DNA from: G965205725 sp965205725
GTDB taxonomy: Bacteria; Pseudomonadota; Gammaproteobacteria; Pseudomonadales; Halieaceae
Assembly: GCA_965205725.1 (NCBI GenBank)
Contig: OZ242189.1
Location: 2,108,001 to 2,172,000 of the forward strand
Direction of reading: 5' to 3'
Length of the DNA: 64,000 nucleotides
Within the stretch, counting starts at the first letter, position 1. Every line of letters begins with the position of its first letter. The notes below the pieces were generated by a model. That model was not told the origin of the DNA, ran no database searches, and saw only the letters and a program-made list of their open reading frames with translations. The translations under genes and the position numbers were made by a program. Below are positions 8,840 through 16,832 of this stretch, piece after piece.

Positions 8840-9964
8840 CTAGGCGGCGATGTATTTATCGAGGTGATGCTCAGCATCGCCGAACAATGCATTGAGCAGC
8901 AATAAGCGTTTCAGGTAGTGACCAATACCCAATTCATCGGTCATGCCAATACCGCCGTGCAACTGCACCGCCTGCTGGGAAACAAAGCGGCCTGCTTCTC
9001 CAAGTTTAACCTTCAGCGCTGATGCCGCTTGTTGCCTGTCATCGCGTTGTTCCTCGCGGGCAATGGCCGCGTAGTAAAGCAGAGAGCGCAGCGACTGGCA
9101 CAATAAAAACATATCTGCCATACGGTGCTGCAAAGCCTGGAAACCACCAATCGCCTGACCAAATTGTTCGCGAGTTTTTGTGTACTCAACCGTTTGCTCC
9201 AGCAGCGCGTCCACGGCACCCAAGGCCTCACCGCCAATCGCTACTATAGATTCGGCAACAACATCGTCCATCAACGACAGGGCGTCATCCTCTGTGCCAA
9301 GCAAGCGGGCCGCATCAACCCGAACCGTATTGAACTCGATGTCCGCACCATAGCTGCCATCCACCATCTGATAAGTCTTGCAAGACACGCCGGGGGCATC
9401 CGCCGGAATGACAAACAAAGACACGCCCCGCTGGTCTAACCTCGCCCCGGAAGTGCGCGCCGATACCACGAAATAATCAGCCGCATGGCCATTGAGCACT
9501 GCAATCTTGGTACCTGTCAGCAAAAAACCGTCTGCATCTACAGTGGCGCTGACTGCCACATTCGCCAGGTTGTAGCGGCTATCGGCCTCAGCAAAAGCAA
9601 ATGCCCATTGCGACTCCCCTGCAATCAAGGCAGGCAGTAACGCGGTTCGTTGCTCAGCATTGGCGCGCCGTAAAAAGCCACCGCAAATTACCACGGTCGC
9701 AAGGTAGGGCTCGCTGACCAGGCCGCGTCCAAACTCTTCCATCAACACAGCGCAGTCCAGCGCACTGCCACCGATACCGTCGTCAGCTTCCGCAAAGGGC
9801 AGGGCCAGCCAACCCAGTTCGGCAAACTGTTGCCAGATCTCTGGGCTGAAGCCGGGTTCACAGTCGCGCAGTGTTCTTTTCAACTCGACGCTGTAATTGT
9901 CCTGTACGAACCTGGCGGCACTGTTCTTTAACAACTGCTGTTCTTCACTGAGAGATAAATCCAT
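8840..9964 (-). CDS. acyl-CoA dehydrogenase
   Basis: About 374 residues from ATG 9962-9964 (MDLSLSEEQQ, the standard N-terminus; the frame is open to 10006). It has the N-terminal helical domain, the mid beta domain (QWAFAFAEAD) and the C-terminal FAD domain (TKTREQFGQAIGGFQALQH; LHGGIGMTDELGIGHYLKRL). The acidic residue in GMTDE replaces the usual GY-x2-E pattern, as in the FadE/ChsE heteromeric enzymes of sterol and bile-acid side-chain breakdown, where a second subunit completes the site. No second subunit is visible nearby. The plus-strand half-site ACAATCAGT at 10032-10040 equals the left half of the operator at 4887. It converges on tetR. Confidence 0.9.
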   Translation of the reverse strand: MDLSLSEEQQLLKNSAARFVQDNYSVELKRTLRDCEPGFSPEIWQQFAELGWLALPFAEADDGIGGSALDCAVLMEEFGRGLVSEPYLATVVICGGFLRRANAEQRTALLPALIAGESQWAFAFAEADSRYNLANVAVSATVDADGFLLTGTKIAVLNGHAADYFVVSARTSGARLDQRGVSLFVIPADAPGVSCKTYQMVDGSYGADIEFNTVRVDAARLLGTEDDALSLMDDVVAESIVAIGGEALGAVDALLEQTVEYTKTREQFGQAIGGFQALQHRMADMFLLCQSLRSLLYYAAIAREEQRDDRQQAASALKVKLGEAGRFVSQQAVQLHGGIGMTDELGIGHYLKRLLLLNALFGDAEHHLDKYIAA

Positions 9965-10094
9965 GGTTTTCCAGGGTACCTGGGTATCGTTTGCGGCCAG
10001 CAGCAAACGGTAGCAAAGTCGCCGATCAATAACAATCAGTTCATCCGGTTTTTAAATGAATCGCAGACCGCTCCAGACACTCTGTAGTGAGTGT

Positions 10095-10475
10095 TCAATT
10101 TAGATCAGCGGCGAATTGCCGCAGCAATTCCAGAGGCACGATGTCCAGGGCTTTTTGGTGAGTTCTGCGCAAATAGACCCGCGGCGCCATATCCTGCTCA
10201 CGAGCTTCCAGCCAGCGCGCAGCACACAGGCACCAGCGATCACCGGGATTAAGACCGGGAAAGCCGTAGCCGGGCATGGGCGTGGTTAAGTCGTTGCCGC
10301 AACCGCGTGAGTATTCGAGAAACGCTTCACTGGCTTCAATACACACCGTGTGAGAACCCGGGTCCTGCTCGCTGGTGTTGCAACATCCATCGCGAAAAAA
10401 GCCGGTCATTGGGTCTTCGCTACAGGGCTCAAGTGTCTCTCCAAATACGTTCAGCGAATCATCCATAGCGGTCAC
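10095..10475 (-). CDS. DUF2237 family protein
   Basis: 126 residues, Cys-rich and cytosolic. Recognisable family segments are NVFGETLEPCS, DPMTGFFRDGCCNTS, GSHTVCIEASEAFLEYSRGCGNDL and PGDRWCLCAARWLEA, followed by APRVYLRRTHQKALDIVPLELL. The family is widespread in bacteria and of unknown function. An in-frame ATG at 10466 is an alternative start. It lies between the acyl-CoA dehydrogenase and the CoA-transferase on the same strand but is probably not part of their pathway. Confidence 0.85.
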   Translation of the reverse strand: MTAMDDSLNVFGETLEPCSEDPMTGFFRDGCCNTSEQDPGSHTVCIEASEAFLEYSRGCGNDLTTPMPGYGFPGLNPGDRWCLCAARWLEAREQDMAPRVYLRRTHQKALDIVPLELLRQFAADLN

Positions 10476-10547
10476 TCTCCTTCGTCAGTTTGCCCGGCAA
10501 ACCCAGGCCTTCCTGAACTGTGCCAGCAACATTCATTTTGCCATAGT

Positions 10548-10772
10548 TCAGATACAGTCCGTATACTGTTTAACAAGCTGCGAAATGTACTGACACTGCC
10601 GAATAACCGAGGCCAACTTCCCAGATGACAAGCCCAGTGCATCTTCCAGTTGGGTGTCTGGCAGCAGAATAAAACCAGGGTAATAGCGCATTCTCGCTGC
10701 GCAGCACTGCGCAGCATTCAAACTGGTCAGGCAGGCGGCACCGTCAATAGTTGTGGCTGCATCGTCAGGCAA
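10548..10772 (-). CDS. small hypothetical protein, uncertain
   Basis: A 74-residue frame whose ATG lies 8 bp inside the 3' end of the CoA-transferase gene, in the arrangement of a coupled cistron. The sequence (MPDDAATTIDGAACL... ending QLVKQYTDCI) has no motif I recognise. A different frame, 10472-10717, is also open here, so the coding status is doubtful. It is listed because the only alternative is a 290-bp untranslated gap between two minus-strand genes. Confidence 0.25.
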   Translation of the reverse strand: MPDDAATTIDGAACLTSLNAAQCCAARMRYYPGFILLPDTQLEDALGLSSGKLASVIRQCQYISQLVKQYTDCI

Positions 10773-11970
10773 TCACTCCCGCTGCACGCCACTGGCTTAT
10801 TTGCGCTTCGCTAAACCCTGCTGTAGCTAGTACTTCGTTAGTGTGTTCTCCCAGACGCGGCGGGTGTCGGCGCAGGGTTACAGGTGTTTTTTCATAAACA
10901 CCTGGGTGGCGCACATAGCGAATCGTGCCCGCCGCCGGATCCTCCGCTTCAAATATGGTGCCGTTGTGCTGCACCTGTGGATCACTAATAAAACCCTCCA
11001 TATCGTAGACCGGGCCGAACGGTATCTCATGCTCGCGCAGCTCTTCGAGTAACTCGCGCCAGGGTCGTTTTAAAAACTCAGGTTCCAGCAAATCGTTCAT
11101 TACTTCGAGATTGCGCATACGATTCGCAATGTTCAGGAAACGTTCGTCTTCCAATAGATCTTCCCGACCGAGACAGCGGCAAAGATTCTGGTACTGCTTC
11201 TCTTCGATAACGGTTCCCACAAGGTAACCATCAGCACAGCGCCAGGTGCGATACAGGTCTGGCGTCAAGGGCTCCGACTCCGACCTGGGAATAAAAGTCT
11301 CGGGAGTGATAGTGTCAGCCATAGCGAACTGAGCGTAGGCATTAATCATTGGCACATGCACATGTTGGCCCTGGCCATTGCTTCTCTCCCTGGCCAACAG
11401 CGCCGCCAGAGCACTGGAGGCTGCGGTAATAGCGGCTGTCTTATCCGCCACCACGCTCTTGATCATCTCGGGGGGATTGCCCGCCCCGCCCTGAATGGGC
11501 ATCAGGCCCGACATACCTTGAATCACCAGGTCGTAGACCGGCTGGTTTGAATACGGCCCGTCAGGGCCAAACCCGCTCACCGACACATACACCAGGCCCG
11601 GGTTGTCTCTGCTTAACTCTTCATAGCCGATACCCAGCCTGTCTGCCACGCCAGGGCGAAAATTCTGTAGCACAACGTCTGCTGTTCGGGCCAGAGTCTG
11701 CACAATCTCGCGCCCTTGCCCGGACTTTAGATCTACAGCTATACAGCGCTTATTGCGATTTAGCTGGGTATAAAAACCGTTGAGACCTTTGCGCTCTGGC
11801 GGACCTACCCAGCGCGCAGTATCGCCAAATGTTGTTTCTATTTTTATGACATCTGCACCGAGGTCACCCAGATTCTGTCCAGCCAAAGGGCCGGAGACCA
11901 TCGTCGAAAAATCCAGGACACGGAAACCCGCGCAGGGGCCAATCAATTCATCAGGTGAGGCTATATCCAT
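10765..11970 (-). CDS. CaiB/BaiF family CoA-transferase (class III)
   Basis: 401 residues, the normal length for class III CoA-transferases. Signatures: the N-terminal GFRVLDFSTMVSGPLAGQNLGDLGADVIKIE, the catalytic-Asp region YDLVIQGMSGLM, RNKRCIAVDLKSGQG and DLYRTWRCADGYLVG. The enzyme moves CoA between carboxylic acids, normally activating a substrate acid for beta-oxidation. With the nearby acyl-CoA dehydrogenase and thiolase this suggests a CoA-dependent degradation route. The acid is unknown. A half-match to the TetR operator (ACAATGAGT on the minus strand near 12030) is weak. Confidence 0.9.
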   Translation of the reverse strand: MDIASPDELIGPCAGFRVLDFSTMVSGPLAGQNLGDLGADVIKIETTFGDTARWVGPPERKGLNGFYTQLNRNKRCIAVDLKSGQGREIVQTLARTADVVLQNFRPGVADRLGIGYEELSRDNPGLVYVSVSGFGPDGPYSNQPVYDLVIQGMSGLMPIQGGAGNPPEMIKSVVADKTAAITAASSALAALLARERSNGQGQHVHVPMINAYAQFAMADTITPETFIPRSESEPLTPDLYRTWRCADGYLVGTVIEEKQYQNLCRCLGREDLLEDERFLNIANRMRNLEVMNDLLEPEFLKRPWRELLEELREHEIPFGPVYDMEGFISDPQVQHNGTIFEAEDPAAGTIRYVRHPGVYEKTPVTLRRHPPRLGEHTNEVLATAGFSEAQISQWRAAGVIA

Positions 11971-12140
11971 AGTCTTTTCTCTTTATTCAGGTGTGGACAA
12001 GTCCATATCCGGCAAATTCAGCCACTCATTGTAATCAGCCCCAGCGGTAGAATTTCCGTAGCAAGCCGCCGCCGCATTAGATACAGTTCGGGGTGCGCAT
12101 ATAACACCTGACACTGACCTTACCAAGAGTAGCCTAGTTT

Positions 12141-13379
12141 ATGGCTGAAGACCGCATCAGTACTTATTTACCCAGTTGGCGCAGTGTAGGTGCGCTGTTA
12201 TTTTTCTTTTGCGGCCTCGCCGGGTTTATGACCGGCGTCGCTGTAACCGAGCGCCCTGATCTACCGGAATCCGGCATACTCATCAAGGTCTATTATTGCG
12301 TCAGCCTGTTCGTGATGGGCGGTGTTGATCTTGGGGTCCCGGTCGGCGGTACGCCAGTTGGCCGCGGGCTGGTTTGGATCGCTTACTTTGGCGCACCGAT
12401 ACTCACCGCTTCGACCTTAATCAATGCGATAATTCGAGGCCTCGCGCCCATGCAATGGCAACTGCAACGGATCAAAGGCCACGTCGTTGTGGTCGGCTCC
12501 GATGAGCTAACCCTCAGCTATCTGCGGGCGTTGCGCAAGCGCGACCCCAGTGTCGCCATTGTGGTCGTCTGCCTAAAGTTTGATACCGCCACCGAAGATG
12601 AACTCAAACAGGCCTTTGCTGCCATCGTGTTGGTGGGTGATGTAACTCACGAATTCTTTTTGCAACAATTGCGCCTTGAGCACGCCAGGAAAATCTTATT
12701 GCTCGGCGCCAATAGCCTGCGAAGCTATGAGGCCGCCAGCATTATTATCGACATGAATCCAAGGATCGGCTCCAGGGTTGTCATCCACTGCCCCAGCCTC
12801 AGATTTATGCGGGCCATGTCTACCACTTCGGTCGCCAGGCAGTGCCAAACATTCAATACCTACCATCTCGCCGCCTCAAGTCTGGTACACGATCACTTAC
12901 TGCGCCATTTCAGTGACACCAAACCCAGGGACACAGTTATCCTGGCGGGGTTTGGTCGCTTTGGCCAAACTATTCTGGAGGAGTTGCAGGACAAAGCTGC
13001 TGAAGAAATAGAGACCATGGTCATCATAGACAGGGACGCCCACCGTCGGGTTCTTGTCGCGGATGAACAAAGAGCATTTACCGGCAACTATCGCCGGGAA
13101 TTGTTCCAGGGCGATATCGCCAATCCAGATGTCTGGATTCAGTTGCAAAGCCGAATCAGGCTAAACCAAAGTGACACGGTGGTGGTATTGGGCACCGGCC
13201 ATGAGGAGGACAACTTGCGCACCGCACTATGGATTAAAAAACAATTCCCGTCGGCGAAAGTGATCGCCCGCAGCAGCAAGGGTTCCCGCTTTGCCACTGA
13301 AGTAGCCATGGAACACGATATTGTCAGCGTCAGTATTGCCCGGCTGGTGGAAGACAATATTCCCTCTGACTGGTTGTAA
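12141..13379 (+). CDS. membrane protein with tandem RCK/TrkA-N domains (K+ channel-like)
   Basis: 412 residues. Two hydrophobic segments (about residues 15-38 and 76-98) flank a short loop, the layout of a two-helix potassium channel. Two Rossmann RCK domains follow: one from about 112 (GHVVVVGSDELT) and one from about 262 (VILAGFGRFGQTILEEL). The loop where the selectivity filter T-V-G-Y-G should be reads MGGVDLGVPVGGTPVG, so no canonical filter is present. It may conduct another ion, or act as a regulatory subunit. No operon partner is evident. Confidence 0.75.
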   Translation: MAEDRISTYLPSWRSVGALLFFFCGLAGFMTGVAVTERPDLPESGILIKVYYCVSLFVMGGVDLGVPVGGTPVGRGLVWIAYFGAPILTASTLINAIIRGLAPMQWQLQRIKGHVVVVGSDELTLSYLRALRKRDPSVAIVVVCLKFDTATEDELKQAFAAIVLVGDVTHEFFLQQLRLEHARKILLLGANSLRSYEAASIIIDMNPRIGSRVVIHCPSLRFMRAMSTTSVARQCQTFNTYHLAASSLVHDHLLRHFSDTKPRDTVILAGFGRFGQTILEELQDKAAEEIETMVIIDRDAHRRVLVADEQRAFTGNYRRELFQGDIANPDVWIQLQSRIRLNQSDTVVVLGTGHEEDNLRTALWIKKQFPSAKVIARSSKGSRFATEVAMEHDIVSVSIARLVEDNIPSDWL

Positions 13380-13661
13380 GCAGGAGGCGACCCGGATACA
13401 CGATGAAAACCGAGGCATGTTGTGTTCCGTCGCGGCGCCACTTCACCTGGGTCACTTTTAGATGCAAATCAACAGCATTAGTGTAAAAATACAGGCTAAG
13501 TGCTGTTGCGCCGCTTAACCAACAAGCCCGGTATAGCAACACACTGCCGAGGCGTGCAAAGACAGGCAAAGATTACTGGATAATCTACACCAGCGGACCA
13601 AATGAACTATATACTCTAGGAGTAACCCTAAGAACACAGCCGTTAACAGCAAGGAAAAGTC

Positions 13662-15311
13662 ATGAAAGCATCCGATCTATTTGTACAGTGTCTGGAAGAG
13701 GAAGACATCGAGTATATCTTTGGCATTCCGGGAGAAGAAAATGCTGATTTCATGATGTCGCTGGAGCAATCCGAAAGCATCCGATTCATACTAACTCGGC
13801 ATGAGCAGGGTGCCGCTTTCATGGCGGAAATCTATGGTCGTCTCACTGGCAACCCAGCGGGCTGCCTGGGTACGCTAGGCCCGGGGGCAACCAATTTGCT
13901 GACCGGTGTGGGTGATTCAAATATGGACCGTGCACCCATGCTGGTACTAACGGGCCAAGGCGCCTCTACCCGTTTGCACAAAGAGTCGCATCAGGTAATG
14001 GACGTTGTGGGCATGCTTAAACCGCTCACCAAATGGGCGACCACTATATATCACGCAGACACCATCCCTGAAATAATTCGCAAATCAGTACGGTTGGCAC
14101 GAACTGAAAAACCAGGGGCTGTGCATGTGGAATTATGCGAAGACATTGCCAAACACAACACGGAAAAGCGTCCTCTCCCGGTCAAGAAATTTCGTCGACC
14201 CGTCGCCGACGACAAAGTTATAGATCAGATTTTTGATCGTATTAGACAAGCCAAACGCCCCATCATCCTGGCCGGTAACGGTTGCATCCGACGACGCGCC
14301 AGCAAGCAGTTGCGCGAGTTTTGTGAGGCAACCGGGATAGGCGTTATCAATACCTTCATGGCTAAAGGTTGCGTTGATATGGATGCACCCTACAGTCTTT
14401 TTACGATTGGATTGGGCAGTAAGGATGTGGTCACCTGCGCGATAGACGCCGCTGATTTGGTCATCAGTATTGGCTTTGATCTAGTGGAGTACCATCCCAG
14501 CTTGTGGAACCCGGATGGCAATAAATCCATAGTGCATCTGGATTTTTTACCTGCAGAAATAGATGAAAACTATCACCCCGACCTGGAGGCTGCTGGCGAT
14601 CTTTCCCACAGCCTGTGGATGTTGAACGAGCGCGTCAAACAACAACCGCTGGCGCATGATTTAAGCCAACAGGCCGCAGTGCGCGAGGAAATGCAGGCCG
14701 TGTTCAGTGAACACGCCGAAGACGATACCGAGGGCAGTATACGGCCACAGAAAGTACTGTGGGACGTGCGTTCGGTCATGGGCCCGGAGGATATTCTGCT
14801 CTCGGACGTTGGCGCGCATAAAATGTGGATAGCTCGCCACTATCAATGCCATGAACCCAACACATGTCTCATCCCCAATGGCTTTTGTTCCATGGGGTTC
14901 GCCTTGCCAGGGGCAATTGCTGCCAGCCTGGTGCACCCAGAGCGACGGGTACTGGCCATCAGTGGTGACGCAGGCTTCTTGATGAACGTGCAGGAAATGG
15001 AGACCGCCCAACGCCTGAACAGCAATATCGTCTGCATGGTCTGGGAGGATCATGCCTATGGTCTTATTGCCTGGAAACAGGAAAACGAATTTGGTCGTCA
15101 TACCGAGCTCTCCTTTGGCAACCCCAAATGGAATTTACTGGCTGAGTCCTTTGGCTGGAATGGACATTACGTCGAAAACAGCAGAGATCTGGTCTCAACC
15201 CTGGAGGCGGCCTTCAACGATGAGGGGCCGAGCCTGGTGGTATTGCCCATCGACTATCGTGAAAATATGGTTCTCACCAAAACCCTGGGCCAACTCACTT
15301 GTACAATCTAA
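13662..15311 (+). CDS. acetolactate-synthase-like TPP-dependent enzyme
   Basis: 549 residues with the three domains of the acetolactate synthase/benzoylformate decarboxylase family. The PYR domain has the catalytic Glu in RHEQGAAFMAE (about residue 48) and the TLGPGATNLLTGV segment; a central FAD/NAD-like domain follows; the PP domain has SGDAGFLMNVQE...EDHAYG, the TPP-Mg motif. It resembles catabolic AlsS-type enzymes more than the biosynthetic IlvB. It is followed after 60 bp by an aldehyde dehydrogenase. Together they could decarboxylate a 2-oxo acid and oxidise the aldehyde, or form acetolactate; sequence alone does not decide. Start ATG has an AAGGAAAAG ribosome site. Confidence 0.87.
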   Translation: MKASDLFVQCLEEEDIEYIFGIPGEENADFMMSLEQSESIRFILTRHEQGAAFMAEIYGRLTGNPAGCLGTLGPGATNLLTGVGDSNMDRAPMLVLTGQGASTRLHKESHQVMDVVGMLKPLTKWATTIYHADTIPEIIRKSVRLARTEKPGAVHVELCEDIAKHNTEKRPLPVKKFRRPVADDKVIDQIFDRIRQAKRPIILAGNGCIRRRASKQLREFCEATGIGVINTFMAKGCVDMDAPYSLFTIGLGSKDVVTCAIDAADLVISIGFDLVEYHPSLWNPDGNKSIVHLDFLPAEIDENYHPDLEAAGDLSHSLWMLNERVKQQPLAHDLSQQAAVREEMQAVFSEHAEDDTEGSIRPQKVLWDVRSVMGPEDILLSDVGAHKMWIARHYQCHEPNTCLIPNGFCSMGFALPGAIAASLVHPERRVLAISGDAGFLMNVQEMETAQRLNSNIVCMVWEDHAYGLIAWKQENEFGRHTELSFGNPKWNLLAESFGWNGHYVENSRDLVSTLEAAFNDEGPSLVVLPIDYRENMVLTKTLGQLTCTI

Positions 15312-15371
15312 TCAACGCCACAAATCGTCGAGATCAACCTTGAGCAGCTCAATATTGTCACGAGAGATACT

Positions 15372-16808
15372 ATGACTCACTACCCTCTTCTAATTGTTGA
15401 TGCAGGCGCCGCCACTGCACATCCTGAGACTGTGCTATCGCCCTACAGTGGCGATGTGCTGGCTACTGTTGACTGTGCGAATGAAGCACAAATGGAGTTG
15501 GCACTGGCGGCCGCACACCGACTCTTCAAGAACAAATCGGAGTGGCTTGGCCTGGAGCAACGCTGTGACATCCTGGGCGCAACGGCAAAGTTAATGCAGT
15601 ATCGCTTTGATGAACTCGCTGAAGGTGCTGCTGCTGAAGGCGGTAAACCACTGATGGATTCACGGGTGGAAGTGTCGCGGGCCATAGAGGGTGTTGAGCT
15701 GTGCATTGAGACCATCCGCGCTGAAGTGGGCACGGTTATTCCCATGTCAGAAACAACGGTTGGTGCGAGCCGTATGGCTTTCACCCAAAAAGAGCCCATT
15801 GGGGTAGTTGTTGCCGTTAGCGCCTTTAATCATCCGCTGAATTTAATTGTGCACCAGGTCGGTGCCGCCATCGCGGCAGGTTGCCCCACTATTGTAAAAC
15901 CAGCCGCCACTACGCCACTTTCCTGCATCCGCTTTGTAGAGTTACTGCGAGAGGCCGGTTTGCCCGAGGCATGGTGCCAAATGGGGTTGCCCGAATCGCT
16001 GGCACTGGCGACAAAATTGGTGACAGACCCGCGGGTCAGTTTTTTCAGTTTTATCGGAAGCGCTGCCGTGGGTTGGTCGCTCCGCAGCCAACTGGCCGCC
16101 GGTACCCGTTGTGCTCTGGAGCATGGCGGTGTCGCACCCGTCATTGTAGATGAGAGCGCATCCCTGGAAAAACTGATTCCGTCGCTGTTGAAAGGAGGCT
16201 TTTATCACGCTGGACAAGTGTGCGTTTCGGTTCAAAGAGTCTTTGTCCACCACTCCTTATTTCAGCAGGTGGCAGACGAATTGGCGGCGGGTGCCAATCA
16301 GCTCATCGTCGGCGACCCATTGTCTGCTGATACTGAAGTGGGCCCGCTAATAACCGCCGCTGAGGTCGAGCGTGTACATCAATGGGTAAACGAGGCCGGT
16401 CAGGAAGGGGCTGTGGTGGCTTGTGGTGGCGCGGCCAGAAGCAACAATTGTTACCAGCCCACGGTGCTACTCAATCCGTCAGAGCAAAGTCTGGTTAGCA
16501 ACCGCGAAATTTTTGGGCCAGTTATTTGCGTCTACAGCTTCAGGGATATCGAGCAAGCCATTAAGCAGGCCAATAGTTTGCCGGTCGCGTTTCAGGCGGC
16601 AGTGTTCGCTCAGGACATCGACCGCGCAGTCTCAGCCTACCATCAGCTCGACGCCTCGGCGGTAATGATCAACGACCATACGGCGTTTCGGCAAGACGCT
16701 ATGCCCTTTGCGGGCCTGCGACAATCCGGGCTGGGAGTTGGTGGTATTCCACATACTATCAGTGACATGCAGATCGACAAAATGATGGTGCTCAAGAGCC
16801 TTCGCTAG
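15372..16808 (+). CDS. aldehyde dehydrogenase family protein
   Basis: 478 residues, NAD(P)-dependent ALDH superfamily. Signatures: VVAVSAFNHPLNLIVHQVG (cofactor domain), the general base Glu in ALEHGGVAPVIV, the catalytic Cys in YHAGQVCVSVQRVF, and REIFGPVICVY. It is closest in style to lactaldehyde/glycolaldehyde or phosphonate-pathway ALDHs. It lies 60 bp after the TPP enzyme and 24 bp before the NDH-2-like gene, consistent with a three-gene operon feeding NAD(P)H to the respiratory chain. The in vivo aldehyde is unknown. Confidence 0.88.
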   Translation: MTHYPLLIVDAGAATAHPETVLSPYSGDVLATVDCANEAQMELALAAAHRLFKNKSEWLGLEQRCDILGATAKLMQYRFDELAEGAAAEGGKPLMDSRVEVSRAIEGVELCIETIRAEVGTVIPMSETTVGASRMAFTQKEPIGVVVAVSAFNHPLNLIVHQVGAAIAAGCPTIVKPAATTPLSCIRFVELLREAGLPEAWCQMGLPESLALATKLVTDPRVSFFSFIGSAAVGWSLRSQLAAGTRCALEHGGVAPVIVDESASLEKLIPSLLKGGFYHAGQVCVSVQRVFVHHSLFQQVADELAAGANQLIVGDPLSADTEVGPLITAAEVERVHQWVNEAGQEGAVVACGGAARSNNCYQPTVLLNPSEQSLVSNREIFGPVICVYSFRDIEQAIKQANSLPVAFQAAVFAQDIDRAVSAYHQLDASAVMINDHTAFRQDAMPFAGLRQSGLGVGGIPHTISDMQIDKMMVLKSLR

Positions 16809-16832
16809 GCTCCAGACAGGCATTCTCCCAAA

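Noticed and set aside
13330..13569. A 79-codon minus-strand frame after the RCK protein gene
   Set aside because: It overlaps the 3' end of the RCK gene and shows no family resemblance or ribosome site.
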